In this document: in pieces, positions 1-10,322 of the stretch
Position numbering within the stretch: position 1 is the first letter of the stretch
How the letters are laid out: each line of letters starts with the position of its first letter
NCBI RefSeq assembly: GCF_021216655.1
Contig: NZ_CP080437.1
Span: 930,001-994,000, forward strand
Length of the DNA: 64,000 nucleotides
Reading direction: 5' to 3'
Source: Clavibacter michiganensis
GTDB lineage: Bacteria; Actinomycetota; Actinomycetes; Actinomycetales; Microbacteriaceae
Notes under the pieces: generated by a model
Database searches by the model: none
Seen by the model: the letters and a program-made list of their open reading frames with translations, nothing else
Told to the model about the DNA's origin: nothing
Position numbers and translations under genes: made by a program

Positions 1-913
1 GCGGGAGGAGCGCGTCCTGCGCGAGCGCGGCCTCCGCGACGATGTGCCGGATCCCGGGGTCGGCCGCGAGCGCGGCACCGCCGGCCGCGCGGGAGGTGCG
101 ACGGAGCGCCGACTCGACGGCGATGTCGAGCGCGCGCTGCCCGATCCCGGCGTACACGGCGGCGATGAGCAGCTCGAACGCCTGCAGCACGGCGAGGACG
201 AACGGGTCGTCGCGGCGGCCGTGCTCGCGCCGACGGACCACGTCGGCGGGTTCCGCGCGCACGTCGCGGAGGATCACCGTGTGGCTCTGCGTCGCCCGCA
301 TGCCGAGCGTGTCCCAGTCGGGGACGATCTCGAGGCCGGGCGCGTCGCGCGGCACGAAGGCGTGCGCGAGGAGCGGGTGCTCCGGATCCGTGTCGTCCCG
401 CCCGAAGAGGCCGAGCCGCGTCCAGGCGGGCGCCATGCTCGACGTCGACTTGGTGCCCGTGAACCGGTAGCCGCCGTCGGGGTCGGGCTCGGCCCGCGTG
501 AGCGCGTCGGCGAGCGCCTGGTCGTTGCCGGGCTCGCTGATCGCGAAGGCCAGCAGCTCGTCGCGGCCCGCGTCCTCGAGGACGCCCCGGAGGGAGTCGT
601 CGCCGCGGTCCGCGAGGATCCGGGCGACGGCCGTCCAGACGAGGTGCATCCCCACGCCGAGCGCGGTCGCGGGCGCCGCCTGCGCGAGGAGGTGCTGCGC
701 GCGCACGGCGTCGGCGAGGGAGGCGCCGGACCCCCCGAGCTCGCGTGGCACGAGGAGGCGGAGGTGGCCGGCGTCCCGCAGCTCGTCGAGGTCCTCCGCG
801 AAGAACGCGTTGCCGGCGTCGTACCCGGGGGCGCGGGAGCGGATCCGGTCGAGGAGCGCCTCGTCGAGGTGCGCGAGCGGATCGGGCAGGTCGGCCGGGG
901 CGGCGGGCGTCAT
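1..913 (-). CDS. Acyl-CoA dehydrogenase family protein (partial, 3' end outside window)
   Basis: About 304 N-terminal residues are visible on the minus strand; the frame is still open at base 1, so the C-terminal helical domain is cut off. The ATG at 913-911 follows a GGGGGAG-like ribosome site. The N-terminal helical part (about 1-110) precedes a middle beta-barrel with AISEPGNDQ, the place where acyl-CoA dehydrogenases carry a (T/S)EP..GSD flavin/substrate motif, then FTGTKS, a typical barrel strand. The family uses FAD to oxidise acyl-CoA thioesters, but relatives act as flavin monooxygenases on small aromatics or sulfur compounds. The catalytic base would lie outside the window, so the reaction is not assigned. 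It lies 51 nt downstream of a VOC protein gene on the same strand and may be co-transcribed with it. Confidence 0.75.
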   Translation of the reverse strand, partial: MTPAAPADLPDPLAHLDEALLDRIRSRAPGYDAGNAFFAEDLDELRDAGHLRLLVPRELGGSGASLADAVRAQHLLAQAAPATALGVGMHLVWTAVARILADRGDDSLRGVLEDAGRDELLAFAISEPGNDQALADALTRAEPDPDGGYRFTGTKSTSSMAPAWTRLGLFGRDDTDPEHPLLAHAFVPRDAPGLEIVPDWDTLGMRATQSHTVILRDVRAEPADVVRRREHGRRDDPFVLAVLQAFELLIAAVYAGIGQRALDIAVESALRRTSRAAGGAALAADPGIRHIVAEAALAQDALLP

Positions 914-964
914 GCGCCCAGTCTCCCCCGCGCGCCCGTCGTGCGACCCGCCGGGTGCCGGCGC

Positions 965-1816
965 TCAGGCGGCGGACAGCACCAGGGCGTTGCCCCACGG
1001 GTCCTCGAAGGCGAGCTCCCGTCCGTCGTCGCGCGTGGCGACGCCGGCGGCGCGGAGGCGCGCGTCCACCGCCTCGACCTCGTCGCGCGTGGGGACATCG
1101 ATCCGCACGGTGCCGAGCCCGAGCGTCGCGGGACGCCGGCCGGCGCCCCGGCTGTTCCAGGTGTTCATGGCCATGTGGTGGTGGTACCCGCCGGCGGACA
1201 CGAAGATCGCGGATCCGTGCCAGCCGGCGACGAGCTCGAAGCCCAGCGTGTCGACGTAGAAGGCGGACGCCTGCTCCGTGTCGCCCACCTGCAGGTGCAC
1301 GTGGCCGATTCCGGCCGCGTCGGAGGCGGCGTCGGAGACGGGAGCGAGCTCGTCCCGGAGGAATGCGTTCGGGTCGAGCCGGAGCGAGTCCATGACGATC
1401 CGGCCGTCCTGCCACGTCCACTCGTCGCGCGGACGGTCGGTGTAGAGCTCGACGCCGTTGCCCTCCGGGTCGGTGAAGTAGAACGCGCGGCTCACGAGGT
1501 GGTCGGCGCTGCCGGTGAAGGTGCCGGGGGCGCGCTGCGCGAGCGAGGCGACGGAGCGGGCGAGCGCTGCGGGCTCGTCGAAGAGCACGGCCGTGTGGAA
1601 GAGGCCGGCGTTCCCGGGGCTCGGGAGGTCGAGGCCGCTCGCGGGTTCGAGGACGACCGCGGGCACTCCCCCGCGCCCGAGCGTCGTGGACTCCGTGCCC
1701 TCGTGCAGCTGCTCGAGGCCGACGGCGTCGCGGTAGTAGGCGGTCATCCGGTCGAGGTCGCCGACCAGGAGGGTCACGGGTCCCATGGTCGTGGCGGCGG
1801 AGAGCAGATCGGGCAT
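965..1816 (-). CDS. Two-domain VOC protein, CatE-like (glyoxalase/extradiol dioxygenase superfamily)
   Basis: 283 residues with two vicinal-oxygen-chelate modules. Module 1 starts at MGPVTLLVGDLDRM and ends at FTDPEGNGVELY; module 2 starts at GIGHVHLQVGDTEQ and contains YHHHMAMN. Length and arrangement match the CatE (catechol-2,3-dioxygenase-like) group, in which module 2 usually supplies two His and one Glu to a metal. The two His regions are present, but the terminal Glu position reads GNALVL rather than a G-N-x-(V/I)-E pattern, so dioxygenase activity is uncertain. Start ATG at 1816 has GAGGACCC before it. The gene is divergent from the SGNH hydrolase and upstream of the acyl-CoA dehydrogenase-like gene. 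Thiol or quinone stress detoxification is a family-based guess. Confidence 0.75.
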   Translation of the reverse strand: MPDLLSAATTMGPVTLLVGDLDRMTAYYRDAVGLEQLHEGTESTTLGRGGVPAVVLEPASGLDLPSPGNAGLFHTAVLFDEPAALARSVASLAQRAPGTFTGSADHLVSRAFYFTDPEGNGVELYTDRPRDEWTWQDGRIVMDSLRLDPNAFLRDELAPVSDAASDAAGIGHVHLQVGDTEQASAFYVDTLGFELVAGWHGSAIFVSAGGYHHHMAMNTWNSRGAGRRPATLGLGTVRIDVPTRDEVEAVDARLRAAGVATRDDGRELAFEDPWGNALVLSAA

Positions 1817-1850
1817 GGGTCCTCGTTCCTCGGGTGGTGCGTCCTATTGC

Positions 1851-1862
1851 TTGAATGCTCAA
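1851..1862. promoter_or_regulatory. Possible operator, TTGA-ATGC-TCAA
   Basis: A short inverted repeat in a locally AT-rich patch (TTGCTTGAATGCTCAACAA) of the 125-nt divergent region between the VOC gene and the SGNH hydrolase gene. AT-rich palindromes of this size are typical of MarR/HxlR-type repressors, some of which control catE-like genes elsewhere. No regulator gene lies next to it. Weak evidence. Confidence 0.25.
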
Positions 1863-1941
1863 CAAACGGATGCGAGCCCGCATTCCCGGGGCCGCCCGAG
1901 GGCGTTCCTATGATGGGAGCGACCCACCCGGAAGGACCCGC

Positions 1942-2733
1942 ATGACCGAGCCCCACCCCTGGCGCCGCTACGTCGCCCTCGGCGACTCCTTCACGGAGGG
2001 CATCGGCGACCCCGAGCCGGGCAGCCCCGGCGGGCACCGCGGCTGGGCCGACCGCGTCGCCGAGGTGCTGGCCGACCAGGTCGAGGGCTTCTCCTACGCC
2101 AACCTCGCCATCCGCGGCCGGCTGCTAGGCCAGATCGCCGACGAGCAGGTCGAGCCCGCGCTCGCGCTGCACCCCGACCTCGTGTCGCTCTCCGCGGGCG
2201 GCAACGACATCCTCCGGCCCGGCGCCGACCCCGACCGCCTCGCCGACCGCCTCGACCAGATGGTCGCCCGGCTCTCCTCCGAGGGCGCGACCGTGGTGCT
2301 CTTCACGGGCACCGACGTCAAGTTCTCCCCCGTCTTCGGGCGGCTGCGCGGCAAGGTCGCGATCTACAACGAGGACATCCGCGCGGTCGCGGCCCGGCAC
2401 GACTGCATCGTGGCCGACCAGTGGTCGCTCACCGAGATACAGGACCCGCGCATGTGGGACATCGACCGGCTCCACCTCGCGCCGCTCGGCCACCACACCG
2501 TGGCGCGCATGGTGCTGCAGGCGCTCGCCGTCGAGAACGACCTCGAACCGCTGAAGCCCGAGCCGCTCCCGCCGCGCACCTGGAGCCAGGCGCGCGCGGG
2601 CGACATCGACTGGGCGCGCGCGTACTTCGTGCCGTGGGTGCTGCGGCGCCTGCGCCACCAGTCCTCGGGCGACGGGCGCACGGCCAAGCGGCCGGACGCG
2701 TCGCCGTGGACGCGCGTCGACGCCGGTAGCTGA
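1942..2733 (+). CDS. SGNH/GDSL-family hydrolase
   Basis: 263 residues from ATG 1942, preceded by GGAAGGA. The earlier in-frame start at 1855 lies inside the divergent promoter region and adds residues with no family resemblance. The four blocks of the SGNH fold are visible: ALGDSFTEG (nucleophile Ser, block I), a conserved Gly in NLAIRGRL (block II), SAGGNDIL (Asn, block III) and DRLHLAPLGHH (Asp/His pair, block V). There is no signal peptide or membrane segment, so a cytoplasmic esterase or lipase-like enzyme is likely; the substrate is unknown. The C-terminal 50 residues are rich in Arg and Pro. It converges on the carboxypeptidase gene with a 15-nt gap. Confidence 0.85.
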   Translation: MTEPHPWRRYVALGDSFTEGIGDPEPGSPGGHRGWADRVAEVLADQVEGFSYANLAIRGRLLGQIADEQVEPALALHPDLVSLSAGGNDILRPGADPDRLADRLDQMVARLSSEGATVVLFTGTDVKFSPVFGRLRGKVAIYNEDIRAVAARHDCIVADQWSLTEIQDPRMWDIDRLHLAPLGHHTVARMVLQALAVENDLEPLKPEPLPPRTWSQARAGDIDWARAYFVPWVLRRLRHQSSGDGRTAKRPDASPWTRVDAGS

Positions 2734-2748
2734 CGGGCCGGCGGGGCC

Positions 2749-3963
2749 TCAGCCGAGCAGCTCGCCCGGGTTGCCGAGGCGCCACCAGCCGTCGGGGCCC
2801 GGGATCGCCCGGTCGAGCGCGAGCGGCACCCGCACCGTCTCCTGCCCGGCCGTGACCGTCGCCGTGCCGACCTGGGTGCCCGCGGCAGCCTCCCCGGATC
2901 CGGACGCCTCGACGGTCGTGGTGACGGGCGTGTCGCCCCACACCAGGAGCGACCGGTCCTCGGTGGCGACGGCCCGCGCGGTCGCACCCCACGCCGTCGT
3001 GTAGTCGGCGAACGGCTCCCCCGAGGAGGCCACCTGCACCACGTGCATGTTCGCCGTGACCGTCGGCAGCAGCGCGGTCACCTGCCGGGCGAGCTCGGCG
3101 TGGTCCTTCGCGCCGAGCGTCACGCCGACCAGGGTCACGTCGCGGTCGCCGACCTTCGTGTCCACCGCCCAGAGCAGGCACTTGCCCGCCTGCTCGAGCG
3201 TGCCGGTCTTGATCCCGCGGAATCCGGGGACGCCCGCCAGCAGGTTGCGGTTCTCGACGGTCCCCACCCCCGCCACGTCGGCGCTGCGCTGGTCGACGAT
3301 GCCCGAGAGCACCGGATCGGCCAGCACCATCTCGCCGATGCGGACGAGGTCGGCCGTCGTGCTCACGGTCTCCGGCGAGAGCCCCATCGCGTCGGCGACG
3401 TGCGTGCCCGTGAGCCCCTGCTCGGCGAGCCAGGCGTTCGCGGCCGCGACGAAGGCGTCGTTCGAGCCGTACGCCCAGACCCCGAGCGCCGCCGCGTAGT
3501 TGTTGGCGCTCGCGAGCAGCGCGCCCTCGAGCAGGTCCCGCTGCGAGAGGCTCGTGCCGGCGACCGCGGGCTCGACGATGCCGTCCTGCTTGAGGATCTC
3601 CCCGCGGAGCGCCTCGTCCTCGGCCGTGAAGGTGACCTGCGGCCCGTCCTCCCCGGGAGCGAGGGGCTTCGCCTTCAGCACGACGAGCGCGGTCACGGTC
3701 TTGGTGATGCTCGCCATCGGCCGGGACACGGGCGTGGCCTCGTTCGTCGCGAGGACGCCGTCGAAGCCGATGGCGCCGACCGCCGAGACGCCGTCGCCCG
3801 GCCAGGACTCCGGCGTCGGGACGGCGACCACGGGCGACGGCGCGTCGACCTGAGCGACCGCGGCCGGCGGATCCGCCGTGAGGGTCACCGGGACGTACAC
3901 GCCCGCCGAGACGAGGAGCGCCGCGACGACGGACGTGACGGTGAGCCGGCGGGCCCGGCTCAC
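2749..3963 (-). CDS. D-alanyl-D-alanine carboxypeptidase (serine-type, DacA/PBP5-like)
   Basis: 404 residues from GTG 3963, which overlaps the stop of the upstream methyltransferase gene (GTGA), indicating translational coupling. One N-terminal hydrophobic segment (about residues 7-30) acts as signal or anchor. The penicillin-binding motifs are in order: MASITK (S-x-x-K), ASANNY (S-x-N) and GIKTGT (K-T-G). The family trims the terminal D-Ala from peptidoglycan pentapeptides outside the membrane. The C-terminal 90 residues could correspond to the PBP5-type beta domain. A longer open frame running to 4914 reads through the methyltransferase gene in the wrong frame and was not used. Confidence 0.88.
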   Translation of the reverse strand: MSRARRLTVTSVVAALLVSAGVYVPVTLTADPPAAVAQVDAPSPVVAVPTPESWPGDGVSAVGAIGFDGVLATNEATPVSRPMASITKTVTALVVLKAKPLAPGEDGPQVTFTAEDEALRGEILKQDGIVEPAVAGTSLSQRDLLEGALLASANNYAAALGVWAYGSNDAFVAAANAWLAEQGLTGTHVADAMGLSPETVSTTADLVRIGEMVLADPVLSGIVDQRSADVAGVGTVENRNLLAGVPGFRGIKTGTLEQAGKCLLWAVDTKVGDRDVTLVGVTLGAKDHAELARQVTALLPTVTANMHVVQVASSGEPFADYTTAWGATARAVATEDRSLLVWGDTPVTTTVEASGSGEAAAGTQVGTATVTAGQETVRVPLALDRAIPGPDGWWRLGNPGELLG

Positions 3964-4769
3964 GCGGGGACCCGCAGCGCGTACAGGGCGACGGCGCTCG
4001 CCGCGGCCACGTTCAGCGAGTCCACGCCGTGCAGCATCGGGATCACGACCGTCGTGTCCGCGTGGCGGAGCGCGTGGCGGCTGAGGCCGTCGCCCTCGGT
4101 GCCGAGCACGAGCGCGATCCGCTCGGGCGGATCCGCCGCGAAGGCGTCGAGCGTGACGGCGTCGTCCTCCAGGGCGAGCGCCGCGAGGTGGAAGCCGGCC
4201 TCGTGCAGCAGCGGCGCGGCCTCCGACCACTCGGGCAGCCGGGTCCACGGCACCTGCAGCACGGTGCCCATGCTGACGCGCACGCTCCGCCGGTAGAGCG
4301 GGTCGGCGCAGCGCGGGGTGATGAGCACGGCGTCGGCGCCGATCCCGGCCACCGCGCGGAAGATCGCCCCGACGTTCGTGTGGTCGACGATGTCCTCCAG
4401 GACGACGACCCGGCGCGCGTCGCGCAGCACGTCGGCGACGGCGGGCAGGGGCGGACGGTGCATCGCGGCGAGCGCCCCGCGGTGCAGGTTGTACCCGGTG
4501 AGCCGCTCGAGCACGGCGGCCGCGCCCACGAACACGGGGACGTCCGGGAAGCCCTCGAGGAGCGGGGCGGCGTCGTCGAGCCACTGCTCCTGCACCAGCA
4601 CCGACCGCGGCACGTGACCCGCGGCGAGCGCGCGGCCCATGACCTTGGTGGACTCGGCGATGTAGAGGCCGCCCGCGGGCTCGCTCACCCGGCGGAGGGC
4701 CACGTCCGTGAGACGCGAGTAGTCCTCCAGGCCCGGCGAGGAGAGGTCCTCGATGCGGTGGATGTGCAC
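3960..4769 (-). CDS. TrmH-family (SpoU/SPOUT) RNA 2'-O-methyltransferase
   Basis: 269 residues from GTG 4769 (VHIHRIEDL...). The N-terminal 100 residues resemble the L30e-like substrate domain. The C-terminal SPOUT knot carries motif 1 (DHTNVGAIFR), motif 2 (LVLGTEGDGLS) and motif 3 (VIPMLHGVDSLNVAAA), which form the S-adenosylmethionine site. The family methylates ribose 2'-OH in rRNA or tRNA; the exact target is not readable from sequence. The long open frame extends upstream to 5456 only because GC-rich antisense of the sirtuin gene is open. It is coupled to the downstream carboxypeptidase and divergent from the sirtuin. Confidence 0.87.
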   Translation of the reverse strand: MHIHRIEDLSSPGLEDYSRLTDVALRRVSEPAGGLYIAESTKVMGRALAAGHVPRSVLVQEQWLDDAAPLLEGFPDVPVFVGAAAVLERLTGYNLHRGALAAMHRPPLPAVADVLRDARRVVVLEDIVDHTNVGAIFRAVAGIGADAVLITPRCADPLYRRSVRVSMGTVLQVPWTRLPEWSEAAPLLHEAGFHLAALALEDDAVTLDAFAADPPERIALVLGTEGDGLSRHALRHADTTVVIPMLHGVDSLNVAAASAVALYALRVPA

Positions 4770-4925
4770 GCCGGTCCTTCCTCCGTCCGCCCCGTCGCGG
4801 ATGCGGGGCCTCGTCACGCGGAGCCGTCGCGGGGATGCGCTGTCTAGACTCGACAGGACAATGATGCCCTGCCCCGTCGCCGCCCGCCGACACGGCGGGG
4901 CGCCAGCTCGGCACCGGGAGGCCCC

Positions 4926-5780
4926 ATGAGCACCGCTCTCCGTGACGATCCCCGACCCCCGGCGGGGTCCACGATCGCCGAGGCGGTCGAGCTGATGCGC
5001 GGCCGTCGCACCGCCGTCCTCACGGGCGCCGGCCTCAGCACCGACTCCGGCATCCCCGACTACCGCGGCGAGGGCGCCCCGAAGCGGAACCCCATGACGT
5101 TCCAGCAGTTCCGCAGCGAGGGCGACGACTTCCGCCGCCGCTACTGGGCGGGCGGGCACCTCGGCTGGAAGGCCTTCAGCTCCGCTCGTCCGAACGACGG
5201 GCACGCGGCGCTCGCCGACCTCGAGGCGGCCGGCGTCGTGGGCGGGCTCGTCACGCAGAACGTCGACGGCCTGCACGAGCGGGCGGGATCCCGCCGCGTC
5301 GTGGACCTGCACGGCTCGCTCGACCGCGTCCTCTGCCTCGACTGCGGGCAGGCGTACGCGCGCTCCGCGATCGCCGACCGCATCAGCGCCGAGAACCCCT
5401 GGCTCGACCTGCCCGACGCGGTGGAGCTCAACCCCGACGGCGACGCCCAGGTGCACGACGTCGACCGGTTCCGGATCCCCGTCTGCAGCGTCTGCGGCGG
5501 CATGCTCAAGCCCGACGTGGTCTTCTTCGGGGAGCTCGTGCCCACGGAGCGCTTCCGCGAGGCGGGCGCCATCGTGTCCGACGCGGACGTGCTCCTCATC
5601 GCCGGGTCGTCCCTCGCGGTCAACTCCGGGATCCGCCTGCTCGAGATCGCCCGGAGGAGCCGCATGCCGATCGTGATCCTCAACCGCGGCACCACGAAGG
5701 GCGACACCCGCGCCACGGTGCGCCTCGAGGGCGGCACCAGCGAGATCCTCCGCGCCATCGCGACGGAGCTCGCGTCGTGA
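4926..5780 (+). CDS. Sir2-family NAD-dependent protein deacylase (class II-like)
   Basis: 284 residues. The Rossmann NAD site shows TGAGLSTDSGIPDYRG, then TQNVDGLHERAG, the catalytic His in DLHGSL, two zinc Cys pairs (CLDCG and CSVCGG) and GSSLAVNSG. The G-A-G-x-S-T-x-S-G-I-P-D-Y-R pattern is the signature of class II sirtuins (SIRT4 group) rather than the bacterial CobB class III, which has A-E-S-G in this place. Family members remove acyl or lipoyl groups from lysines, or ADP-ribosylate, using NAD. ATG 4926 is preceded by GGGAG. The next gene starts within its stop codon (GTGA). Confidence 0.9.
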   Translation: MSTALRDDPRPPAGSTIAEAVELMRGRRTAVLTGAGLSTDSGIPDYRGEGAPKRNPMTFQQFRSEGDDFRRRYWAGGHLGWKAFSSARPNDGHAALADLEAAGVVGGLVTQNVDGLHERAGSRRVVDLHGSLDRVLCLDCGQAYARSAIADRISAENPWLDLPDAVELNPDGDAQVHDVDRFRIPVCSVCGGMLKPDVVFFGELVPTERFREAGAIVSDADVLLIAGSSLAVNSGIRLLEIARRSRMPIVILNRGTTKGDTRATVRLEGGTSEILRAIATELAS

Positions 5781-6412
5781 CCCGGATCGTGCTCGTGCGC
5801 CACGGCCGCACCGCGTGGAACGTGGAGCGGCGCGTGCAGGGATCCAGCGACATCCCGCTCGACGACACAGGCCGCGCGCAGGCGGCCACCGCGGGTGCGC
5901 TGCTCGCCGCGGCCGTCGCGGGTGGCGCGGGCTGGGACGCGGTGCACGCGAGCCCGCTCAGCCGCGCTTTCGAGACCGCGTCGATCATCGCGGAGCACCT
6001 CGCGCTCGGCGGCGCGCCCACGATGGGCCCGCTGCCGGAGCCTGCGCTCGCCGAACGCCGCTACGGCCTCGCCGAGGGACTCACGCACGCGGAGATCGAG
6101 GCGCGCTTCCCGGACGGCGACGTGCCCGGCCGCGAGACCGTGGAGTCCGTCACCGAGCGGGCGGGAGCGGCGCTCCTCCGGCTCGCGGAGCGGCACCCCG
6201 GCGGGTCGATCATCGCGGTGTCGCACGGCGGCGTCATCGCGGCGCTGGCCCGCAGCCTCGACGCGTCGCTCGGCACGCGCCCGGGGCCCATGATCGAGAA
6301 CGGCTCGGCGCACACGTTCGGCGTGGTCGACGGCGAGCTGTCGCTGCTCCGCTTCGGCGGGGTGGCCGACCTGGGAGCGATCGCGGACCTCGATCCCGCG
6401 CGCCGGGCCTGA
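5777..6412 (+). CDS. Histidine phosphatase family protein (phosphoglycerate mutase-like)
   Basis: 211 residues from GTG 5777, overlapping the sirtuin stop by 4 nt. The N-terminal VRHGRTAWN is the R-H-G phosphohistidine motif; HASPLSRAFETA holds the second conserved Arg; the late SHGGVIAA supplies the second catalytic His. Length and motifs fit the small cofactor-independent branch (GpmB/CobC/Rv2419c-like). The substrate cannot be told; the sirtuin pairing gives no clear hint. Its stop is 53 nt from the converging glycosyltransferase stop. Confidence 0.88.
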   Translation: MTRIVLVRHGRTAWNVERRVQGSSDIPLDDTGRAQAATAGALLAAAVAGGAGWDAVHASPLSRAFETASIIAEHLALGGAPTMGPLPEPALAERRYGLAEGLTHAEIEARFPDGDVPGRETVESVTERAGAALLRLAERHPGGSIIAVSHGGVIAALARSLDASLGTRPGPMIENGSAHTFGVVDGELSLLRFGGVADLGAIADLDPARRA

Positions 6413-6465
6413 TCCGGGTCCGCCCCGCCTGAGCGGACGACGACCGGTCGGCGACCGCCTCGGCT

Positions 6466-7560
6466 TCAGGCCCCGCGGCGCCCCGTGCGCGCGACCTGCT
6501 CGAGGAGGTCGCCGAGCGCCTCCGCCGACCGGTCCCAGTCGTACTCGGCGGCGCGGGCGATGCACGCGGCGGACCGCCGCCGCCACTCATCCGGGTCCTC
6601 CAGCGCGCGCACGGCCGCAGCGAACCCCTCGGCGTCGTCCGGATCCACGTACACGGCCGCGTCACCGCCGATCTCGCGGAAGATCGGGATGTCGCTGACC
6701 ACGACGGGCAGGCCGACGCTCATCGCCTCGATGACGGGGATCCCGAAGCCCTCGTCGCGCGACGCCGTGAGCAGCGCGGTCGCGTGCCGGAGCGTCAGCG
6801 CGTACTCGTCGTCGCTCGCGCCGTCGCGGAAGACCAGGCGCGCGCCGTCGGCGAGCCCCTCCAGCCGCGCGCGCTCGGCGGACCCGACGCGGCTCATGAG
6901 GTGCAGCTCGTGGTCGGGCAGGTCGTCGGCCGCGCGCACGAGCGTCTCGACGTTCTTGTAGGGCATGTACGAGCCCATGTAGACGAGCGTGCGCTCCGCG
7001 GGCGCCTCGCGCGGCCCGTCCGGGTGGCCGTCGGGCGCGGGTGCGAGCTCGGCCGCGTTCGGCACGACGACCACGGGCCGCGTGGTGAGCCGGTGCGCGC
7101 GGATGAGCCCGCGCGTCGTCTCGCTCACGGTCACGATCGCGTCGGCCCGGTCGAGCAGCAGCCGCTGCGGCCACCACGCGAGGTGGAAGGCCCGCCAGAG
7201 CGTGCGCACGGGCGCGGGCAGGTCACGGGGCGGACGCCGGTGCCGGTAGTAGATGAGGTCGTGCAGCGTGAGCACGAGCGGGTAGGTGCGGCCGCGGGAT
7301 CCCATCGTCTGCATGGGGCTGTAGACGACGTCGGGACGCATGCGCGACACGCGTCGGGCGACCCACGGCTCCCGGGCGCCGGTCGGCGAGCTGACCAGCT
7401 GCCACGGCAGGTCGGGCAGGAGCGCGAGCTGGCGGTGGTCGCTGATGAGCATGGTCACGTCGAAGCGTGCGCCCAGCCGCGCGACGAGCTCCGCGCCGTA
7501 GCGGCTGATCCCGTCGTGCCGGCCGATGCGCGTGTACCTGCAGTCGAACACGAGCCTCAT
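6466..7560 (-). CDS. Glycosyltransferase family 4 (GT-B) protein
   Basis: 364 residues from ATG 7560. The N-terminal RIGRHDGISRYG is the acceptor-side G-I-(S/G)-R-Y loop of mannosyltransferase-type GT4 enzymes; the C-terminal half has VYMGSYMPYKN and the E-x7-E motif in DEGFGIPVIEAM with the following GLPVVVSDIPIFRE. These are nucleotide-sugar-binding features. No membrane segment is seen, so it would act at the inner membrane face or in the cytoplasm. The upstream alpha/beta hydrolase gene overlaps it by 4 nt (ATGA), so the two are co-expressed. The acceptor is unknown; cell-wall glycan or glycolipid is plausible. Confidence 0.82.
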   Translation of the reverse strand: MRLVFDCRYTRIGRHDGISRYGAELVARLGARFDVTMLISDHRQLALLPDLPWQLVSSPTGAREPWVARRVSRMRPDVVYSPMQTMGSRGRTYPLVLTLHDLIYYRHRRPPRDLPAPVRTLWRAFHLAWWPQRLLLDRADAIVTVSETTRGLIRAHRLTTRPVVVVPNAAELAPAPDGHPDGPREAPAERTLVYMGSYMPYKNVETLVRAADDLPDHELHLMSRVGSAERARLEGLADGARLVFRDGASDDEYALTLRHATALLTASRDEGFGIPVIEAMSVGLPVVVSDIPIFREIGGDAAVYVDPDDAEGFAAAVRALEDPDEWRRRSAACIARAAEYDWDRSAEALGDLLEQVARTGRRGA

Positions 7561-8453
7561 GACGCGCTCCCCTCGTCCAGGAACGCGCGGATGGAGCCGG
7601 CCGCCTCCCGGGGCGTCTCGTAGTGGATGAGGTGCCCGACCCGCGGGATCACCTCGAGCCGGGCGTCGGCGAACAGGCGCCGCAGCCGGTGCTGCGCGGC
7701 GACGGGCGTGATGTCGTCGCGCTCGGCGGCGACGAGCAGCACGGGGACGTCGACGCGGGGCGCGTAGGTGCTCGCGTCCGACGACACCGACGCGCGGAAC
7801 GCCTCCAGCACGACGCGGCGGTCGCTGAACGCGCTGAAGAAGCGGTCGTGCTGGTCGTTGATCCACCGGCGGAGCGAGCGGTCGCGCGTCTTCGCCATGG
7901 CCTCGCTCATCACGCGCACGATGGCCCGGTTGCGCAGCAGGCCGAAGCCCGCCCGCTCGGGCAGCACGGCGGCGGCGCGGTAGTAGAGCACGGCGAGCCG
8001 GGTGAGGATGCCCCGGGGCCCCTCGAGCGCGGGCGCGGCGATCGGGTTGACCAGGATCGCGCGCGGGCTCGGCAGGCCGTCAGCCAGCGCGGCCGAGACG
8101 ACGATGGATCCGAACGAGTGCCCGAGCACGGTGGCGTCGCGCGAGCCGGTGGCGTCGACGAACGCGCGCAGCCACGCGGCGTACCCGGGGATGTCGTGCC
8201 GCGCGTCGACGAGCGGCGTGGAGTCGCCGAACCCCGGCAGGTCGGGCGAGAGGATCCGCACGCCCGGCAGCTGCGCGACGACCGGCTCCAGCCCGTGGTG
8301 GTCCCCGCGGAACCCGTGCACGACGACGAGCGTCTGCGGGGCGTCGGCGGGCCCGTACTCCCACCAGGCGGTTCGGCTCCCGAGGAGGTCGACGGTGCGG
8401 CGGACCACGGGGATGCGGTCGAGCTGGGCGGCGTAGGGCGAGGGGACGGTCAT
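7557..8453 (-). CDS. Alpha/beta hydrolase
   Basis: 298 residues from ATG 8453. HGFRGDHHG near residue 45 is an oxyanion-loop motif, LGHSFGSI holds the nucleophile Ser elbow, and RVGHLIHYE near the C-terminus the catalytic His; an Asp in ERDDITPV precedes it. A lid region of about 70 residues lies between. The fold covers esterases, lipases and C-C hydrolases; no substrate can be named. It is translationally coupled to the GT4 gene, so the two may act on one lipid or glycan. It is divergent from treS across 137 nt. Confidence 0.82.
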   Translation of the reverse strand: MTVPSPYAAQLDRIPVVRRTVDLLGSRTAWWEYGPADAPQTLVVVHGFRGDHHGLEPVVAQLPGVRILSPDLPGFGDSTPLVDARHDIPGYAAWLRAFVDATGSRDATVLGHSFGSIVVSAALADGLPSPRAILVNPIAAPALEGPRGILTRLAVLYYRAAAVLPERAGFGLLRNRAIVRVMSEAMAKTRDRSLRRWINDQHDRFFSAFSDRRVVLEAFRASVSSDASTYAPRVDVPVLLVAAERDDITPVAAQHRLRRLFADARLEVIPRVGHLIHYETPREAAGSIRAFLDEGSAS

Positions 8454-8581
8454 CGGGGACGAGTCTACGAGCGGGCGCCGCCCCGGACCCCGGGCGCGCC
8501 GGGCTCCGTCCGCCCGGCCTTCCGCGCCTAGAGTTGCGACGAGCCTTCCCGCCCCGAGTCGACGCCCCCGTCGCGCCCATG

Positions 8582-8586
8582 AGGAG
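8582..8586 (+). promoter_or_regulatory. Ribosome binding site AGGAG deciding the treS start
   Basis: AGGAG lies 4 nt before GTG 8591. The ATG at 8579 overlaps this site and adds only four residues, so GTG 8591 is the better start. Confidence 0.6.
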
Positions 8587-8590
8587 AACC

Positions 8591-10312
<1,722 letters not shown>

Positions 10313-10322
10313 CATCTACAGG

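Noticed and set aside
4841..4857. CTGTCTAGACTCGACAG as an operator between trmH-like and sirtuin genes
   Set aside because: Only 5-bp arms; TAGACT may be a -10 box but no -35 partner is visible, so it is not listed as a site.
2749..4914. A 721-residue fused protein ending in D-Ala-D-Ala carboxypeptidase
   Set aside because: The N-terminal half is out-of-frame translation of the TrmH-like gene; the real start is GTG 3963.
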